A stretch of 64,000 nt of DNA, taken from Streptomyces spinosisporus. GTDB taxonomy: Bacteria; Actinomycetota; Actinomycetes; Streptomycetales; Streptomycetaceae. Shown piece after piece: positions 46,217 through 55,109 of this stretch (positions within the stretch are counted from its first letter, which is position 1; every line of letters starts with the position of its first letter). The DNA is taken from the NCBI RefSeq assembly GCF_022698145.1, contig NZ_JALDAX010000004.1, positions 372,001-436,000 on the forward strand, given 5' to 3'. The notes below the pieces were generated by a model. The model was not told the origin of the DNA. It was given only the letters and a program-made list of their open reading frames with translations, and searched no databases. Position numbers and translations under genes: made by a program.

Positions 46217-46564
46217 CTAAAGAACGAACCCGGCCGTGCCCTCGTCCGTCACGACCGGCCGGCCCGAGGCGGCCCACACCTGCATACCGCCGTCGACGTT
46301 CACGGCGTCGACGCCCTGCTGGACGAGGTACATCGCGACCTGCGCCGAGCGGCCGCCGGAGCGGCAGATGACGTTGACGCGGCCGTCCTGCGGGGCGGCC
46401 TCGGTCAGCTCGCCGTAGCGGGCCACGAACTCACTGATGGGGATGTGCAGCGCCCCCTCGGCGTGGCCCGCCTGCCACTCGTCGTCCTCGCGGACGTCCA
46501 GCAGGAAGTCGCCGTCCTTGAGATCCCCGACCTCGACCGTGGGCACACCAGCTCCGAAATGCAT
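46217..46564 (-). CDS. Rhodanese-like domain protein
   Basis: The 115-residue single-domain sulfurtransferase has LLDVREDDEWQAGHAEGALHIP and the active-site loop ICRSGGRSAQVA with the persulfide-forming Cys. It probably moves sulfane sulfur in the cytosol. ATG 46564 (MHFGAGV) is the only sensible start. It is downstream of the J-domain gene on the same strand with about 60 bases between, so they may be cotranscribed. Confidence 0.9.
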   Translation of the reverse strand: MHFGAGVPTVEVGDLKDGDFLLDVREDDEWQAGHAEGALHIPISEFVARYGELTEAAPQDGRVNVICRSGGRSAQVAMYLVQQGVDAVNVDGGMQVWAASGRPVVTDEGTAGFVL

Positions 46565-46623
46565 GCTTGAGACGCTACCCGACGCGCGCCTCACCAAGCC
46601 GTCCGCACCGGGAACACCAGCCC

Positions 46624-47478
46624 CTACTGACCGGACTGAGCCAGCAGCTCCGCCAGCTCCGCCTCCCGCTCGGAGACATCGGCCAGCAGCTTCTCGGCGA
46701 TCTCCTCCAGAAGCCGGTCGGGATCGTCCGGCGCCAGCCGGAGCATCGCCCCGATCGCGCTCTCCTCCAGCTCCTTGGCCACCAGCGTCAGCATCTCCTT
46801 GCGCTGGGCGAGCCATTCGAGCCGGGCGTAGAGCTCCTCGCTGGGACTGGGGCGGCGCTCCGCGGGCTCCGGCCCCTTCGCCCACTCCTCGGCCAGCTCC
46901 CGCAGCAAGGCCTCGTCGCCGCGCGCGTAGGCGGCGTTGACCCGGGTGATGAACTCCTCACGGCGGGACCGCTCGGTGTCCTCCTGCGCCAGGTCGGGGT
47001 GGGCCTTGCGGGCCAGCTCGCGGTAGAGCTTGCGGGCCTCGTCGCTGGGGCGGACCCGCTGCGGGGGCCGCACGGGCTGTTCCGTGAGCATCGCGGCGGC
47101 TTCCGGGAAGAGGCCGTCGCCGTCCATCCAGCCGTGGAACAGCTCCTCGACGCCGGGCATGGGCATCACCCTGGCCCGCGCCTCCTCCGCCTTGCGCCGG
47201 TCCTCGGGGTCGCCGGTGCGGGCGGCCCGCGCCTCGGCGATGTCCGCGTCCAGCTCGTCGAGGCGGGTGTACATCGGGCCGAGCCGCTGGTGGTGCAGCC
47301 GGGAGAAGTTCTCGACCTCCACCCGGAAGGTCTCCACGGCGATCTCGTACTCGATCAATGCCTGCTCGGCGGCCCGCACGGCCCGCTCCAGGCGCTCCTC
47401 GGGGCGCGGCGCACCGTCCTCGGGCGTCGCCTGTGCCTCACCGGCGACACCACCCTGCTCAGCTTCCGGGCTCGTCAC
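46624..47478 (-). CDS. J-domain protein (DnaJ-like)
   Basis: The 284-residue protein holds a J-like domain in the middle (about 140-190), with the HPD motif in RKAHPDLAQED, flanked by long charged helices that look like coiled coil (about 28-100 and 200-280; RAVRAAEQALIEYEIAVETFRVE). The J domain would stimulate an Hsp70 partner. Placement of the J domain in the centre, rather than at the N-terminus, is less usual. The partner and clients are unknown. Confidence 0.85.
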   Translation of the reverse strand: MTSPEAEQGGVAGEAQATPEDGAPRPEERLERAVRAAEQALIEYEIAVETFRVEVENFSRLHHQRLGPMYTRLDELDADIAEARAARTGDPEDRRKAEEARARVMPMPGVEELFHGWMDGDGLFPEAAAMLTEQPVRPPQRVRPSDEARKLYRELARKAHPDLAQEDTERSRREEFITRVNAAYARGDEALLRELAEEWAKGPEPAERRPSPSEELYARLEWLAQRKEMLTLVAKELEESAIGAMLRLAPDDPDRLLEEIAEKLLADVSEREAELAELLAQSGQ

Positions 47479-47788
47479 GCAACCAGCCTAGGCCACGGCC
47501 CCACGCCCCCTCCGCCACACCACCGCCAACGCCCCCGACCAGCAACGACACCCGCCACAGCCCCGGCCACCCAGGACAAACGGCGCCCACCAACGTCCCG
47601 ACAACCCGAGTAACCCGGCGCCGGCCAAGGCCCGGCCACCCAAGGGACCCGGCGCCGACCAAATCCCCGGCGCCCAAAAACAACCCTGCCCCGACACAGG
47701 CGCCACCCGCCCTACGCCACCGTCACACCCCTCCGGCGCCGCCGCCCCGCCTGGCGCCACCGTCACCGCCCCGCCCGACAGCGCACCA
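47479..47788. other. C-rich low-complexity intergenic region with degenerate repeats
   Basis: 310 bases very rich in C on the plus strand (G on the minus). Two related segments of about 40 bases, 47554-47593 and 47624-47662, are spaced by 70 bases; they share gccac/gccaa, CCGGCCACCCA and ggcgcc words. Open frames here have no sign of coding. It may be a decayed gene end. Confidence 0.6.
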
Positions 47789-48256
47789 TCACCGCCCCTC
47801 CGGGCACTCCGCGTCCACCCACCGCGCCGCCAGGTCCCGGCACGCCACCATCAGCGTCCCCGGACGGCAGGCGATCTCGTGCGTGCAGCCGTCGGCGTGC
47901 GGGAGGAGTTCGTCGAGGATCACCTCGCCCAGGCCGCTCACGTCGCAGACGTCCAGGACGCCGACCTGGAAGCGGGAGACACCGGCGTACCGGACGAGCA
48001 GGTCCTCGTCGTGCTTGAAGCAGTTGTGGCCGAAGCGGATCTCGATCTCGTCGGCACCGGTCCTGCGCACCCCCTGTGGCATGAGGTCCTTCACGCACCG
48101 CTTCCCGGAGAGGTCGTAGTGCCCCGGTTCCGTGGCGAACGCCCGTGCCCCCGGCGGCAGTTGCCCCGCCAGCACCGGCAGCCTGGCCAGATAGGGACGG
48201 GGGTCGACGATCCCCGTGAGATCACCGTCCCGCCCGTCGAGGTCGACGTACTTCAC
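47789..48256 (-). CDS. Hypothetical protein with conserved-looking Cys and His
   Basis: The 155-residue protein is not recognised. It has a regular amino acid mix and no signal or membrane segment. Six Cys and several His are spread through it (SGKRCVKDL, FGHNCFKHDED, LDVCDVSG, ADGCTHEIACRPG, VACRDL), which could bind metal or form a redox site. It lies downstream of the DUF2252 gene on the same strand, 80 bases away, and may be in the same transcript. Confidence 0.65.
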   Translation of the reverse strand: MKYVDLDGRDGDLTGIVDPRPYLARLPVLAGQLPPGARAFATEPGHYDLSGKRCVKDLMPQGVRRTGADEIEIRFGHNCFKHDEDLLVRYAGVSRFQVGVLDVCDVSGLGEVILDELLPHADGCTHEIACRPGTLMVACRDLAARWVDAECPEGR

Positions 48257-48334
48257 CCAGCCCCCTTCCCCGGCCCGATCCCCACGCTCTTCCCGAGCCC
48301 GACACCCTCCCAGGCCCGGCAGACCCCTCCCCGC

Positions 48335-49759
48335 TCACACCCCGAGCTCCGCCGCAACCCTCCCCGACCGGACCGCCGCCACAAGGTCGGCGTGATCCGC
48401 CTCGGTTCGGTCCGCGTAGGCGACGGCGAACTGCGCCATCGCCTCGTCCAGTTCCTCGTTCTTGCCGCAGTACCCGGCGACCAGGCGCGGGTCCGCGCTG
48501 TGGGAGTGGGCGCGGGCCAGCAGGGCGCCGGTCATCCGGCCGTAGTCGTCTATCTGGTCGGCGGCCAGGGCGGCCGGGTCGACGCTGCCCTTGCGGTTGC
48601 GGAACTGCCGGACCTGGAAGGGCCGCCCCTCCACCGACGTCCAGCCGAGCAGGATGTCGCTGACGACCTGCATGCGCTTCTGTCCCAGGACCACCCGGCG
48701 GCCCTCGTGCTCGACCACGGGCGCCTCGAAGCCCGCGGTCACCAGGTGCGGGACCAGCGCCGAAGGCCGGGCCTCCTTGACCTGGAGGACCAGGGGCTGT
48801 GCCCGGTGGTCCAGCAGCAGCACGACGTAGGAGCGCGTGCCCACGCTGCCCGTGCCGACGACCCGGAATGCGACGTCGTGCACCGTGTGGCGGGCCAGCA
48901 GCGGGAGCCGGTCCTCGGAGAGCGTGGTCACATACTCCTCGAGCCCCGCGGCGACCGCCGCCGCCTCCCCGTCCGGCACCGCCCGCAGCACCGGCAGCGA
49001 CTCGACGAAGCGACGCCCCCCGCCCTCCAGCTGCTCCGTCGACTTCGCCGCGAAGCGTCCGCTGGTGTTGGCCCGCGCCTTCTCCGCGACCCGCTCCAGC
49101 GTGCCGAGCAGGTCATGGGCGTCGGTGTGGGAGACGAGCTCCTCGTCCGCGATGGCGTTCCACGCGTCCAGCACCGGCAGCTTGGCGAGCAGGCGCATGG
49201 TGCGGCGGTAGGCGCCCGCCGCGTCGTACGCCGCCTTGCGGCAGTGGTCCTCGTCGGCGCCCGCCTCCCGGCCGGCCAGCACCAGGGAGGCGGCGAGCCG
49301 CTTGAGGTCCCACTCCCAGGGGCCGTCGACGGTCTCGTCGAAGTCGTTCAGATCGATGACCAGGTCGCCGCGTGCGTCGCCGTAGAGGCCGAAGTTGGCC
49401 GCGTGGGCGTCGCCGCAGATCTGCGCACGGATGCGCGTCATGGGCGTACGCGCGAGGTCGTACGCCATGAGGCCGGCCGAGCCGCGCAGGAAGGCGAAGG
49501 GCGTCGCGGCCATCCGGCCCGCCCTGATCGGGGTGAGCTCGGCGATCCGGCCGCGGTGGGACTCCTCGACCGCGGTGACCGCGTGCGGCCGGGAGCCGTC
49601 GAGATCGAGCGCGGCGTGCGCACGGCGCGGCACCCGCTTGCGCAGCGCCTTGCCCTCCTCCTTGGGCGAGCCCTCGACGGGCCACGCGGCGAAGCCACGC
49701 ACCTGCGGCAGACGCCGTATCCGCGGCTCCGTCGTTTGTGCCTCTCCGATTCCGGTCAC
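48335..49759 (-). CDS. DUF2252 family protein
   Basis: The 474-residue protein belongs to DUF2252, a family with a protein-kinase/APH-like fold of unknown role. Conserved blocks are ICGDAHAANFGLYG and LVIDLNDFDETVDGPWEWDLKRLAAS, which look like the catalytic loop and metal-binding Asp of that fold. GTG 49759 has GGAGG eight bases upstream; the longer frame adds a stretch unlike the family. Phosphotransfer is a fair guess but not shown. Confidence 0.87.
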   Translation of the reverse strand: MTGIGEAQTTEPRIRRLPQVRGFAAWPVEGSPKEEGKALRKRVPRRAHAALDLDGSRPHAVTAVEESHRGRIAELTPIRAGRMAATPFAFLRGSAGLMAYDLARTPMTRIRAQICGDAHAANFGLYGDARGDLVIDLNDFDETVDGPWEWDLKRLAASLVLAGREAGADEDHCRKAAYDAAGAYRRTMRLLAKLPVLDAWNAIADEELVSHTDAHDLLGTLERVAEKARANTSGRFAAKSTEQLEGGGRRFVESLPVLRAVPDGEAAAVAAGLEEYVTTLSEDRLPLLARHTVHDVAFRVVGTGSVGTRSYVVLLLDHRAQPLVLQVKEARPSALVPHLVTAGFEAPVVEHEGRRVVLGQKRMQVVSDILLGWTSVEGRPFQVRQFRNRKGSVDPAALAADQIDDYGRMTGALLARAHSHSADPRLVAGYCGKNEELDEAMAQFAVAYADRTEADHADLVAAVRSGRVAAELGV

Positions 49760-49837
49760 ACCGACCGCCTCCCCCGCACACGCACGAACATCAACTCGTG
49801 GAGACCGTACAGCCGGTGGACGAGGCGCGTCAGACCC

Positions 49838-49846
49838 TGTGGACAA
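49838..49846 (-). other. DnaA-box-like 9-mer upstream of the DUF2252 gene
   Basis: TGTGGACAA is the exact complement of TTGTCCACA. It is a single copy, about 80 bases upstream of the DUF2252 start. Confidence 0.4.
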
Positions 49847-49952
49847 CTCAGCGTCCCGGGTAAAAGGGCCGCTCACGATCGCGGGGTCGGGACGGGAGGG
49901 GACGTGTGATTGTCCTCACGAGGTAATGAGACTCACACCGACCCGACAAAGC

Positions 49953-49985
49953 GGAAGCCCCCAGGTCTGGGACCTGGGGGCTTCC
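49953..49985 (-). terminator. Terminator of the tRNA-Leu gene
   Basis: A perfect 15-base stem (arms 49953-49967 and 49971-49985) with a three-base loop follows the tRNA on the minus strand, four bases after its CCA. A short T run comes after. Confidence 0.9.
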
Positions 49986-49988
49986 GGC

Positions 49989-50075
49989 TGGTGCGCGAGG
50001 GGGGAGTTGAACCCCCACGCCCTTGCGGGCACTGGAACCTGAATCCAGCGCGTCTGCCTATTCCGCCACCCGCGC
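49989..50075 (-). tRNA. tRNA-Leu (anticodon CAG)
   Basis: On the minus strand the gene begins GCGCGGGTGG and ends CTCGCGCA plus an encoded CCA. The acceptor stem pairs with one G-T. The anticodon stem CTGGA/TCCAG holds the loop TTCAGGT, giving anticodon CAG for CUG codons. The T arm GGGGGTTCAACTCCCCC is clear, and a long variable arm marks it as a class II tRNA. The mature part is 84 bases. Confidence 0.96.
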
Positions 50076-50576
50076 ATTGGGTGTGTCCTCCGGCCCCTCG
50101 CCCCTTGGGCTCTGGCGCCTTCCGACACGCAGAACATTAGCACGGTGGCGGGGGTGGGTTCACATCTCTTATGGCCGGGCAGCCGCCGACCAGCAAGGTT
50201 CCCCGATCCGGGGCCGGAGGAATCGATCATCAGGCGTCTTCGCTTCGTATCAACGGATGCCGGTTCACGTATCAACCTCGTACCGGTCCTGCCCGTCTCC
50301 CCAGGAGCCGGGCAGGGTCCACAGTCAGGTGCGGGACACTGGTCTGCGGCCGCCTCTACGATCCTGGGCAGAAGGAGTGGGTGGGAGGAGTTCGAAGGAC
50401 GGCTCCGAAGGGAACTTCCGAAGCGAACTCCGACCGGCGTCGACACTCGTCGACGAGGCCGACAGGGGGAACCAGCCGATTCACCCGCGCGTGGATACGA
50501 TCAGTAAGCAGTACCAGGTAAGGCAGCGCCCACAAGGCGCGAAGCAGGACGGCAGCGACATCGGAGGAGGTGCCTC
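50076..50576. other. Leader and promoter region of the fhaA operon
   Basis: About 500 bases between the divergent tRNA-Leu and fhaA genes, with no convincing gene; the open frames on the plus strand are shadows. The word CGTATCAAC is repeated at 50246-50254 and 50268-50276, 22 bases apart. The region must carry the promoter for the six-gene operon. Confidence 0.65.
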
Positions 50577-51440
50577 ATGGGAGTCCTGAAGAAGTTCGAG
50601 CAGCGTCTCGAAGGTCTGGTCAACGGCACCTTTGCCAAGGTGTTCAAGTCCGAGGTCCAGCCCGTGGAGATCGCCGGAGCACTCCAGCGCGAGTGCGACA
50701 ACAACGCGACCATCTGGAACCGCGACCGCACCGTCGTCCCCAACGACTTCATCGTGGAGCTGAGCACGCCGGACTACGAGCGGCTCAGCCCCTACTCCGG
50801 CCAGCTCGGCGACGAGCTCGCCGGGATGGTGCGCGACTACGCCAAGCAGCAGCGGTACACCTTCATGGGCCCGATCAAGGTGCACCTGGAGAAGGCGGAC
50901 GACCTCGACACCGGCCTGTACCGGGTGCGCAGCCGTACGCTCGCCTCCAGCAGCAACCAGCAGGCTCCCGGGCCCGCCGCTCCGCCGGCCCCGGCCGCGG
51001 GCCGCCCCGGCGGGGGGTACGGCTATCCGCCGGCGGCCGCTCCCGCGGGCGCCCCGCCCATGCCGGCCGCGCCGCCGCCCGGCGCGCGCCCCGGTGGCTA
51101 CGGCTACCCGCAGCCCGCCGGCGGCCCGCGACCGCCCGCCGCCCCGGCGGTGGGCGGCCGTACCCGCCACTGGGTCGAGATCAACGGCACCCGCCACCAG
51201 ATCTCCCGCGCGACTCTGGTGCTGGGCCGCAGCACCGAAGCCGACGTGCGGATCGACGACCCCGGCGTCTCGCGCCGGCACTGTGAGATCCGGACCGGAA
51301 CGCCCTCGACGATCCAGGATCTCGGGTCCACCAACGGCATCGTGGTGGACGGGCAGCACACCACCCGCGCTACGCTCCGCGACGGCTCGCGGATCGTCGT
51401 GGGCAGCACCACCATCATTTACCGGCAAGCCGAAGGGTGA
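50577..51440 (+). CDS. fhaA: FHA domain protein FhaA
   Basis: Cytosolic adaptor of the PknB network, 287 residues. The N-terminal domain (about 1-115; MGVLKKFEQRLEGLVNGTFAKVF) is DUF3662. A Pro/Gly/Ala/Tyr-rich linker (about 125-195) follows, then an FHA domain (about 200-283; LGRSTEADVRIDDPGVSRRHCEI, DLGSTNG) that binds phosphothreonine. In mycobacteria FhaA binds RodA and CwsA, and phosphorylated MviN. A clear AGGAGG precedes ATG 50577. It is the first gene of fhaA-fhaB-pstP-rodA-pbpA-pknB. Confidence 0.93.
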   Translation: MGVLKKFEQRLEGLVNGTFAKVFKSEVQPVEIAGALQRECDNNATIWNRDRTVVPNDFIVELSTPDYERLSPYSGQLGDELAGMVRDYAKQQRYTFMGPIKVHLEKADDLDTGLYRVRSRTLASSSNQQAPGPAAPPAPAAGRPGGGYGYPPAAAPAGAPPMPAAPPPGARPGGYGYPQPAGGPRPPAAPAVGGRTRHWVEINGTRHQISRATLVLGRSTEADVRIDDPGVSRRHCEIRTGTPSTIQDLGSTNGIVVDGQHTTRATLRDGSRIVVGSTTIIYRQAEG

Positions 51441-51450
51441 AGCGGGGGCA

Positions 51451-51969
51451 ATGTCAGAGCTGACCCTCACGGTCATGCGGCTGGGTTTCCTGGCCGTACT
51501 GTGGCTGTTCGTGATCGTGGCCGTGCAGGTCATCCGCAGCGACCTGTTCGGCACGCGCGTCACTCAGCGCGGGTCCAGGCGCGAGAGCGGACGGCCGCAG
51601 CAACAGGCCGCCCGGCAGCAGGCCGCACCTCCTCAGCAGCGTCAGCAGGCCGGCGGCGGACGCCAGCGCCGCAACGCACCCACCAAGCTGGTCGTGTCCG
51701 AGGGCACCCTCACCGGCACGACCGTCGCGCTGCAGGGCCAGACCATCACTCTGGGCCGGGCGCACGACAGCACGATCGTGCTGGACGACGACTACGCCTC
51801 CAGCCGCCATGCCAGGATCTACCCGGACCGCGACGGCAACTGGATCGTCGAGGACCTGGGCTCGACCAACGGGACGTACCTCGACCGGAGCCGGCTGACG
51901 ACCGCCACGCCGATTCCGCTGGGCGCGCCGATCCGCATCGGCAAGACAGTCATCGAGCTGCGGAAGTAG
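51451..51969 (+). CDS. fhaB: FHA domain membrane protein FhaB (FipA)
   Basis: The 172-residue protein has one N-terminal membrane helix (about 7-28; LTVMRLGFLAVLWLFVIVAV), a Gln/Arg-rich linker and a C-terminal FHA domain (about 85-165; ITLGRAHDSTIVLDDDYASSRHARI, DLGSTNGTYLD). In mycobacteria FipA links FtsZ and FtsQ and is phosphorylated by Ser/Thr kinases. It lies ten bases after fhaA. Confidence 0.92.
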   Translation: MSELTLTVMRLGFLAVLWLFVIVAVQVIRSDLFGTRVTQRGSRRESGRPQQQAARQQAAPPQQRQQAGGGRQRRNAPTKLVVSEGTLTGTTVALQGQTITLGRAHDSTIVLDDDYASSRHARIYPDRDGNWIVEDLGSTNGTYLDRSRLTTATPIPLGAPIRIGKTVIELRK

Positions 51970-52061
51970 TACTACATCATGGAAGAGTGCGAGCGGAGCG
52001 AGCACGCAGCGGCAGCCCCCACCACGGGCTCCGGCGCGCTCCCGACCGGAGGGTGGGCACC

Positions 52062-53639
52062 GTGCGGATGTACCCGGAGCCGACGGGCGAGGTGCGCATG
52101 AGTCTGTCACTGCGCTTCGCCGCCGGATCGCACAAAGGCATGATCCGGGAGGGCAACGAGGACTCCGGATACGCCGGGCCGCGCCTGCTCGCGATCGCCG
52201 ACGGCATGGGCGGCGCCGCCGCCGGAGAGGTCGCCTCCTCCGAGGCCATCTCCACCATCGTCGCGCTCGACGACGACGTGCCCGGCTCCGACATCCTCAC
52301 CTCCCTCGGCACCGCGGTGCAGCGCGCCAACGACCAGCTGCGCTCGATGGTCGAGGAGGACCCGCAGCTGGAGGGCATGGGCACGACGCTCACCGCCCTG
52401 CTGTGGACCGGCCAGCGACTCGGCCTCGTGCACGTCGGCGACTCGCGCGCGTACCTGCTGCGCGACGGCGTCCTCACCCAGATCACCCAGGACCACACCT
52501 GGGTGCAGCGGCTGGTCGACGAGGGCCGCATCACCGAGGAAGAGGCCACCACCCACCCCCAACGCTCCCTGCTGATGCGGGCGTTGGGCAGCGGCGAGCA
52601 CGTCGAGCCGGACCTGTCGATCCGTGAGGTCCGGGCCGGCGACCGCTACCTGATCTGCTCCGACGGTCTGTCGGGAGTCGTCTCCCACCAGACCCTGGAG
52701 GACACCCTCGCCAGCTACCAGGGCCCGCAGGAGACCGTGCAGGAGCTGATCCAGCTCGCGCTGCGCGGCGGCGGCCCCGACAACATCACGGTCATCGTCG
52801 CCGACGTACTGGACCTGGACACCTCGGACACCCTCGCCGGGCAGCTCTCCGACACCCCGGTCGTGGTCGGCGCGGTCGCCGAGAACCAGCACCAGCAGCA
52901 CGACAACGGCATCATGCAGACGCCCGCCGGCCGCGCCTCCGGCCTCGGCCGCCAGGTACCCGGACAGGGCGGGGGCGAGTTCGGCCCGCCCGGCTCCGGC
53001 GACACCACCGGCTACGTCCCCGCGGGCAGCTTCGGGGACTACACCGACGACGACTTCGTCAAGCCCCGCAAGGGCCGCAAGTGGGCGAAGAGATCCCTCT
53101 ACACCGTGCTCGCGCTGGCCGTCGTCGGCGGCGGTCTGTACGGCGGCTGGCGCTGGACGCAGACGCAGTACTACGTCGGCACCAAGGACGAGCACGTCGC
53201 GCTGTACCGCGGCATCAGCCAGGACCTCGCCTGGGTCTCGCTGTCGAAGGTCGAGAAGGACCACCCCGAGATCGAACTCAAGTACCTGCCGCCGTACCAG
53301 CAGAAGCAGGTCAAAAACACGATCGCCGAGGGCGGTCTGTCCGACGCCCAGTCGAAGATCGACGAGCTCGGCGTGCAGGCCTCCGCGTGCAAGAAGGAGT
53401 CCGAGCGTCAGGCGGCCGAGGCCGAGAACAACTCGAAGACCGGTGCGGGCGAGGCGGGCGGCACCACGGGCACCCCGAAGACCACGGGAACCACCAAGAC
53501 CTCCCTCACGTCCAAGGCATCACCGAGCCCCTCCACCTCACCGACCCCGTCCAAGTCAGCGACCGCTCCCACCCCCAGCCCCGGCCCCAGCCTCTCGGAG
53601 GATGAGCAGAAGGTCGTCTCGCTGTGCGGTAAGCAGTAG
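52062..53639 (+). CDS. pstP: PP2C-type Ser/Thr protein phosphatase PstP
   Basis: Membrane phosphatase that reverses PknB-type phosphorylation, 525 residues. PP2C domain about 15-250 with metal-binding Asp in REGNEDSGY, IADGMGGAAAGE, SDGLSGVV and GGPDNITVIVAD. A linker leads to one helix (about 348-366; YTVLALAVVGGGLYGGW). The outer part ends in Ser/Thr/Pro-rich repeats. GTG 52062 follows GGAGGGTG; ATG 52068 and 52098 are alternatives. It lacks the C-terminal sensor but keeps two outer Cys. Confidence 0.92.
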   Translation: MRMYPEPTGEVRMSLSLRFAAGSHKGMIREGNEDSGYAGPRLLAIADGMGGAAAGEVASSEAISTIVALDDDVPGSDILTSLGTAVQRANDQLRSMVEEDPQLEGMGTTLTALLWTGQRLGLVHVGDSRAYLLRDGVLTQITQDHTWVQRLVDEGRITEEEATTHPQRSLLMRALGSGEHVEPDLSIREVRAGDRYLICSDGLSGVVSHQTLEDTLASYQGPQETVQELIQLALRGGGPDNITVIVADVLDLDTSDTLAGQLSDTPVVVGAVAENQHQQHDNGIMQTPAGRASGLGRQVPGQGGGEFGPPGSGDTTGYVPAGSFGDYTDDDFVKPRKGRKWAKRSLYTVLALAVVGGGLYGGWRWTQTQYYVGTKDEHVALYRGISQDLAWVSLSKVEKDHPEIELKYLPPYQQKQVKNTIAEGGLSDAQSKIDELGVQASACKKESERQAAEAENNSKTGAGEAGGTTGTPKTTGTTKTSLTSKASPSPSTSPTPSKSATAPTPSPGPSLSEDEQKVVSLCGKQ

Positions 53640-53666
53640 GCAAGCCGTGAGAGGCCCTGTCACACG

Positions 53667-55109
53667 ATGAGCAGTACTACCAACACACCGACGCACCATA
53701 CGTCCACGATCGGCGCGATCGGCGCACCGAGCCGCCGCAACACCGAGCTCGCGCTCCTGGTGTTCGCCGTGGCCATCCCCGTGTTCGCCTACGCCAACGT
53801 GGGTCTGGCCATCGACGACAAGGTGCCGGCCGGTCTGCTGAGCTACGGCCTCGGACTCGGCCTGCTCGCCGCCGTCGGCCACCTCGCCGTGAGAAAGTTC
53901 GCGCCCTACGCGGACCCGATGCTGCTGCCCCTGGCCACACTGCTCAACGGCCTCGGACTCGTGGTCATCTGGCGTCTGGACCAGTCGAAGCTGCTGCAGT
54001 CGCTGCCCAACTACTTCCAGGCCGCGCCCCGCCAGCTGCTCTACACCGCGCTCGGCATCGGTCTGTTCGTCGTCGTGCTGATCTTCCTCAAGGACCACCG
54101 CGTCCTGCAGCGCTACACCTACATCTCCATGTTCGGCGCGCTCGTCCTGCTGGTGCTGCCGCTCGTGCCAGGTCTCGGCGCCAACATCTACGGCGCCAAG
54201 ATCTGGATCAACATCCCGGGCCTCGGCTCCCTGCAGCCCGGTGAGTTCGCGAAGATCGCCCTCGCCGTCTTCTTCGCCGGCTACCTGATGGTCAAGCGCG
54301 ACGCCCTCGCGCTCGCCAGCCGCCGCTTCATGGGCCTGTACCTGCCGCGCGGCCGCGACCTCGGACCCATCCTGGTCGTCTGGCTGATGTCGATCCTCAT
54401 CCTGGTCTTCGAGACCGACCTCGGCACCTCGCTGCTGTTCTTCGGAATGTTCGTCATCATGCTGTACGTCGCCACCGAGCGGACCAGCTGGATCGTCTTC
54501 GGTCTGCTGATGTCCGCGGCCGGCGCCGTCGGCGTGGCCAGCTTCGAACCGCACGTCCAGCAGCGCGTCCAGGCCTGGCTCGACCCGATGAAGGAGTACA
54601 CGCTCAGCCAGCAGGGCGTCGTCGGCCACTCCGAGCAGTCGATGCAGGCACTGTGGGCCTTCGGCTCCGGCGGCACCCTCGGCACCGGCCTCGGCCAGGG
54701 CCACTCCGACCTCATCCGGTTCGCCGCCAACTCCGACTTCATCCTCGCCACCTTCGGCGAGGAGCTGGGCCTGGCCGGCATCATGGCGATCCTGCTGATC
54801 TACGGCCTGATCGTGGAGCGCGGCGTACGCACCGCCCTCGCCGCCCGCGACCCGTTCGGCAAGCTGCTCGCCGTCGGCCTGTCCGGCGCCTTCGCACTGC
54901 AGGTCTTCGTGGTGGCCGGCGGTGTGATGGGCCTCATCCCGCTGACCGGTATGACGATGCCGTTCATGGCCTACGGCGGTTCATCGGTCCTCGCCAACTG
55001 GGCGCTGATCGGCATCCTGATCCGGATCAGCGACACCGCACGCCGCCCGGCGCCCGCGCCCGCCGGCAACCCCGACGCCGAGATGACCCAGGTGGTCCGC
55101 CCGTCATGA
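53667..55109 (+). CDS. rodA: Peptidoglycan glycosyltransferase RodA (SEDS family)
   Basis: SEDS-family polymerase for lipid II, 480 residues, about 10-12 membrane helices. Family signatures are FETDLGTSLLFFG (with the essential Asp) and PLTGMTMPFMAYGGSSVLANW near the C-terminus. It works with the following class B penicillin-binding protein in lateral or apical wall growth. Its stop overlaps the pbpA start by four bases (ATGA). Confidence 0.95.
   Translation: MSSTTNTPTHHTSTIGAIGAPSRRNTELALLVFAVAIPVFAYANVGLAIDDKVPAGLLSYGLGLGLLAAVGHLAVRKFAPYADPMLLPLATLLNGLGLVVIWRLDQSKLLQSLPNYFQAAPRQLLYTALGIGLFVVVLIFLKDHRVLQRYTYISMFGALVLLVLPLVPGLGANIYGAKIWINIPGLGSLQPGEFAKIALAVFFAGYLMVKRDALALASRRFMGLYLPRGRDLGPILVVWLMSILILVFETDLGTSLLFFGMFVIMLYVATERTSWIVFGLLMSAAGAVGVASFEPHVQQRVQAWLDPMKEYTLSQQGVVGHSEQSMQALWAFGSGGTLGTGLGQGHSDLIRFAANSDFILATFGEELGLAGIMAILLIYGLIVERGVRTALAARDPFGKLLAVGLSGAFALQVFVVAGGVMGLIPLTGMTMPFMAYGGSSVLANWALIGILIRISDTARRPAPAPAGNPDAEMTQVVRPS

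Noticed and set aside
47459-47766. Small minus-strand frames in the C-rich region
   Set aside because: Gly/Trp/Val-rich products with no ribosome binding site; they reflect the repeats.
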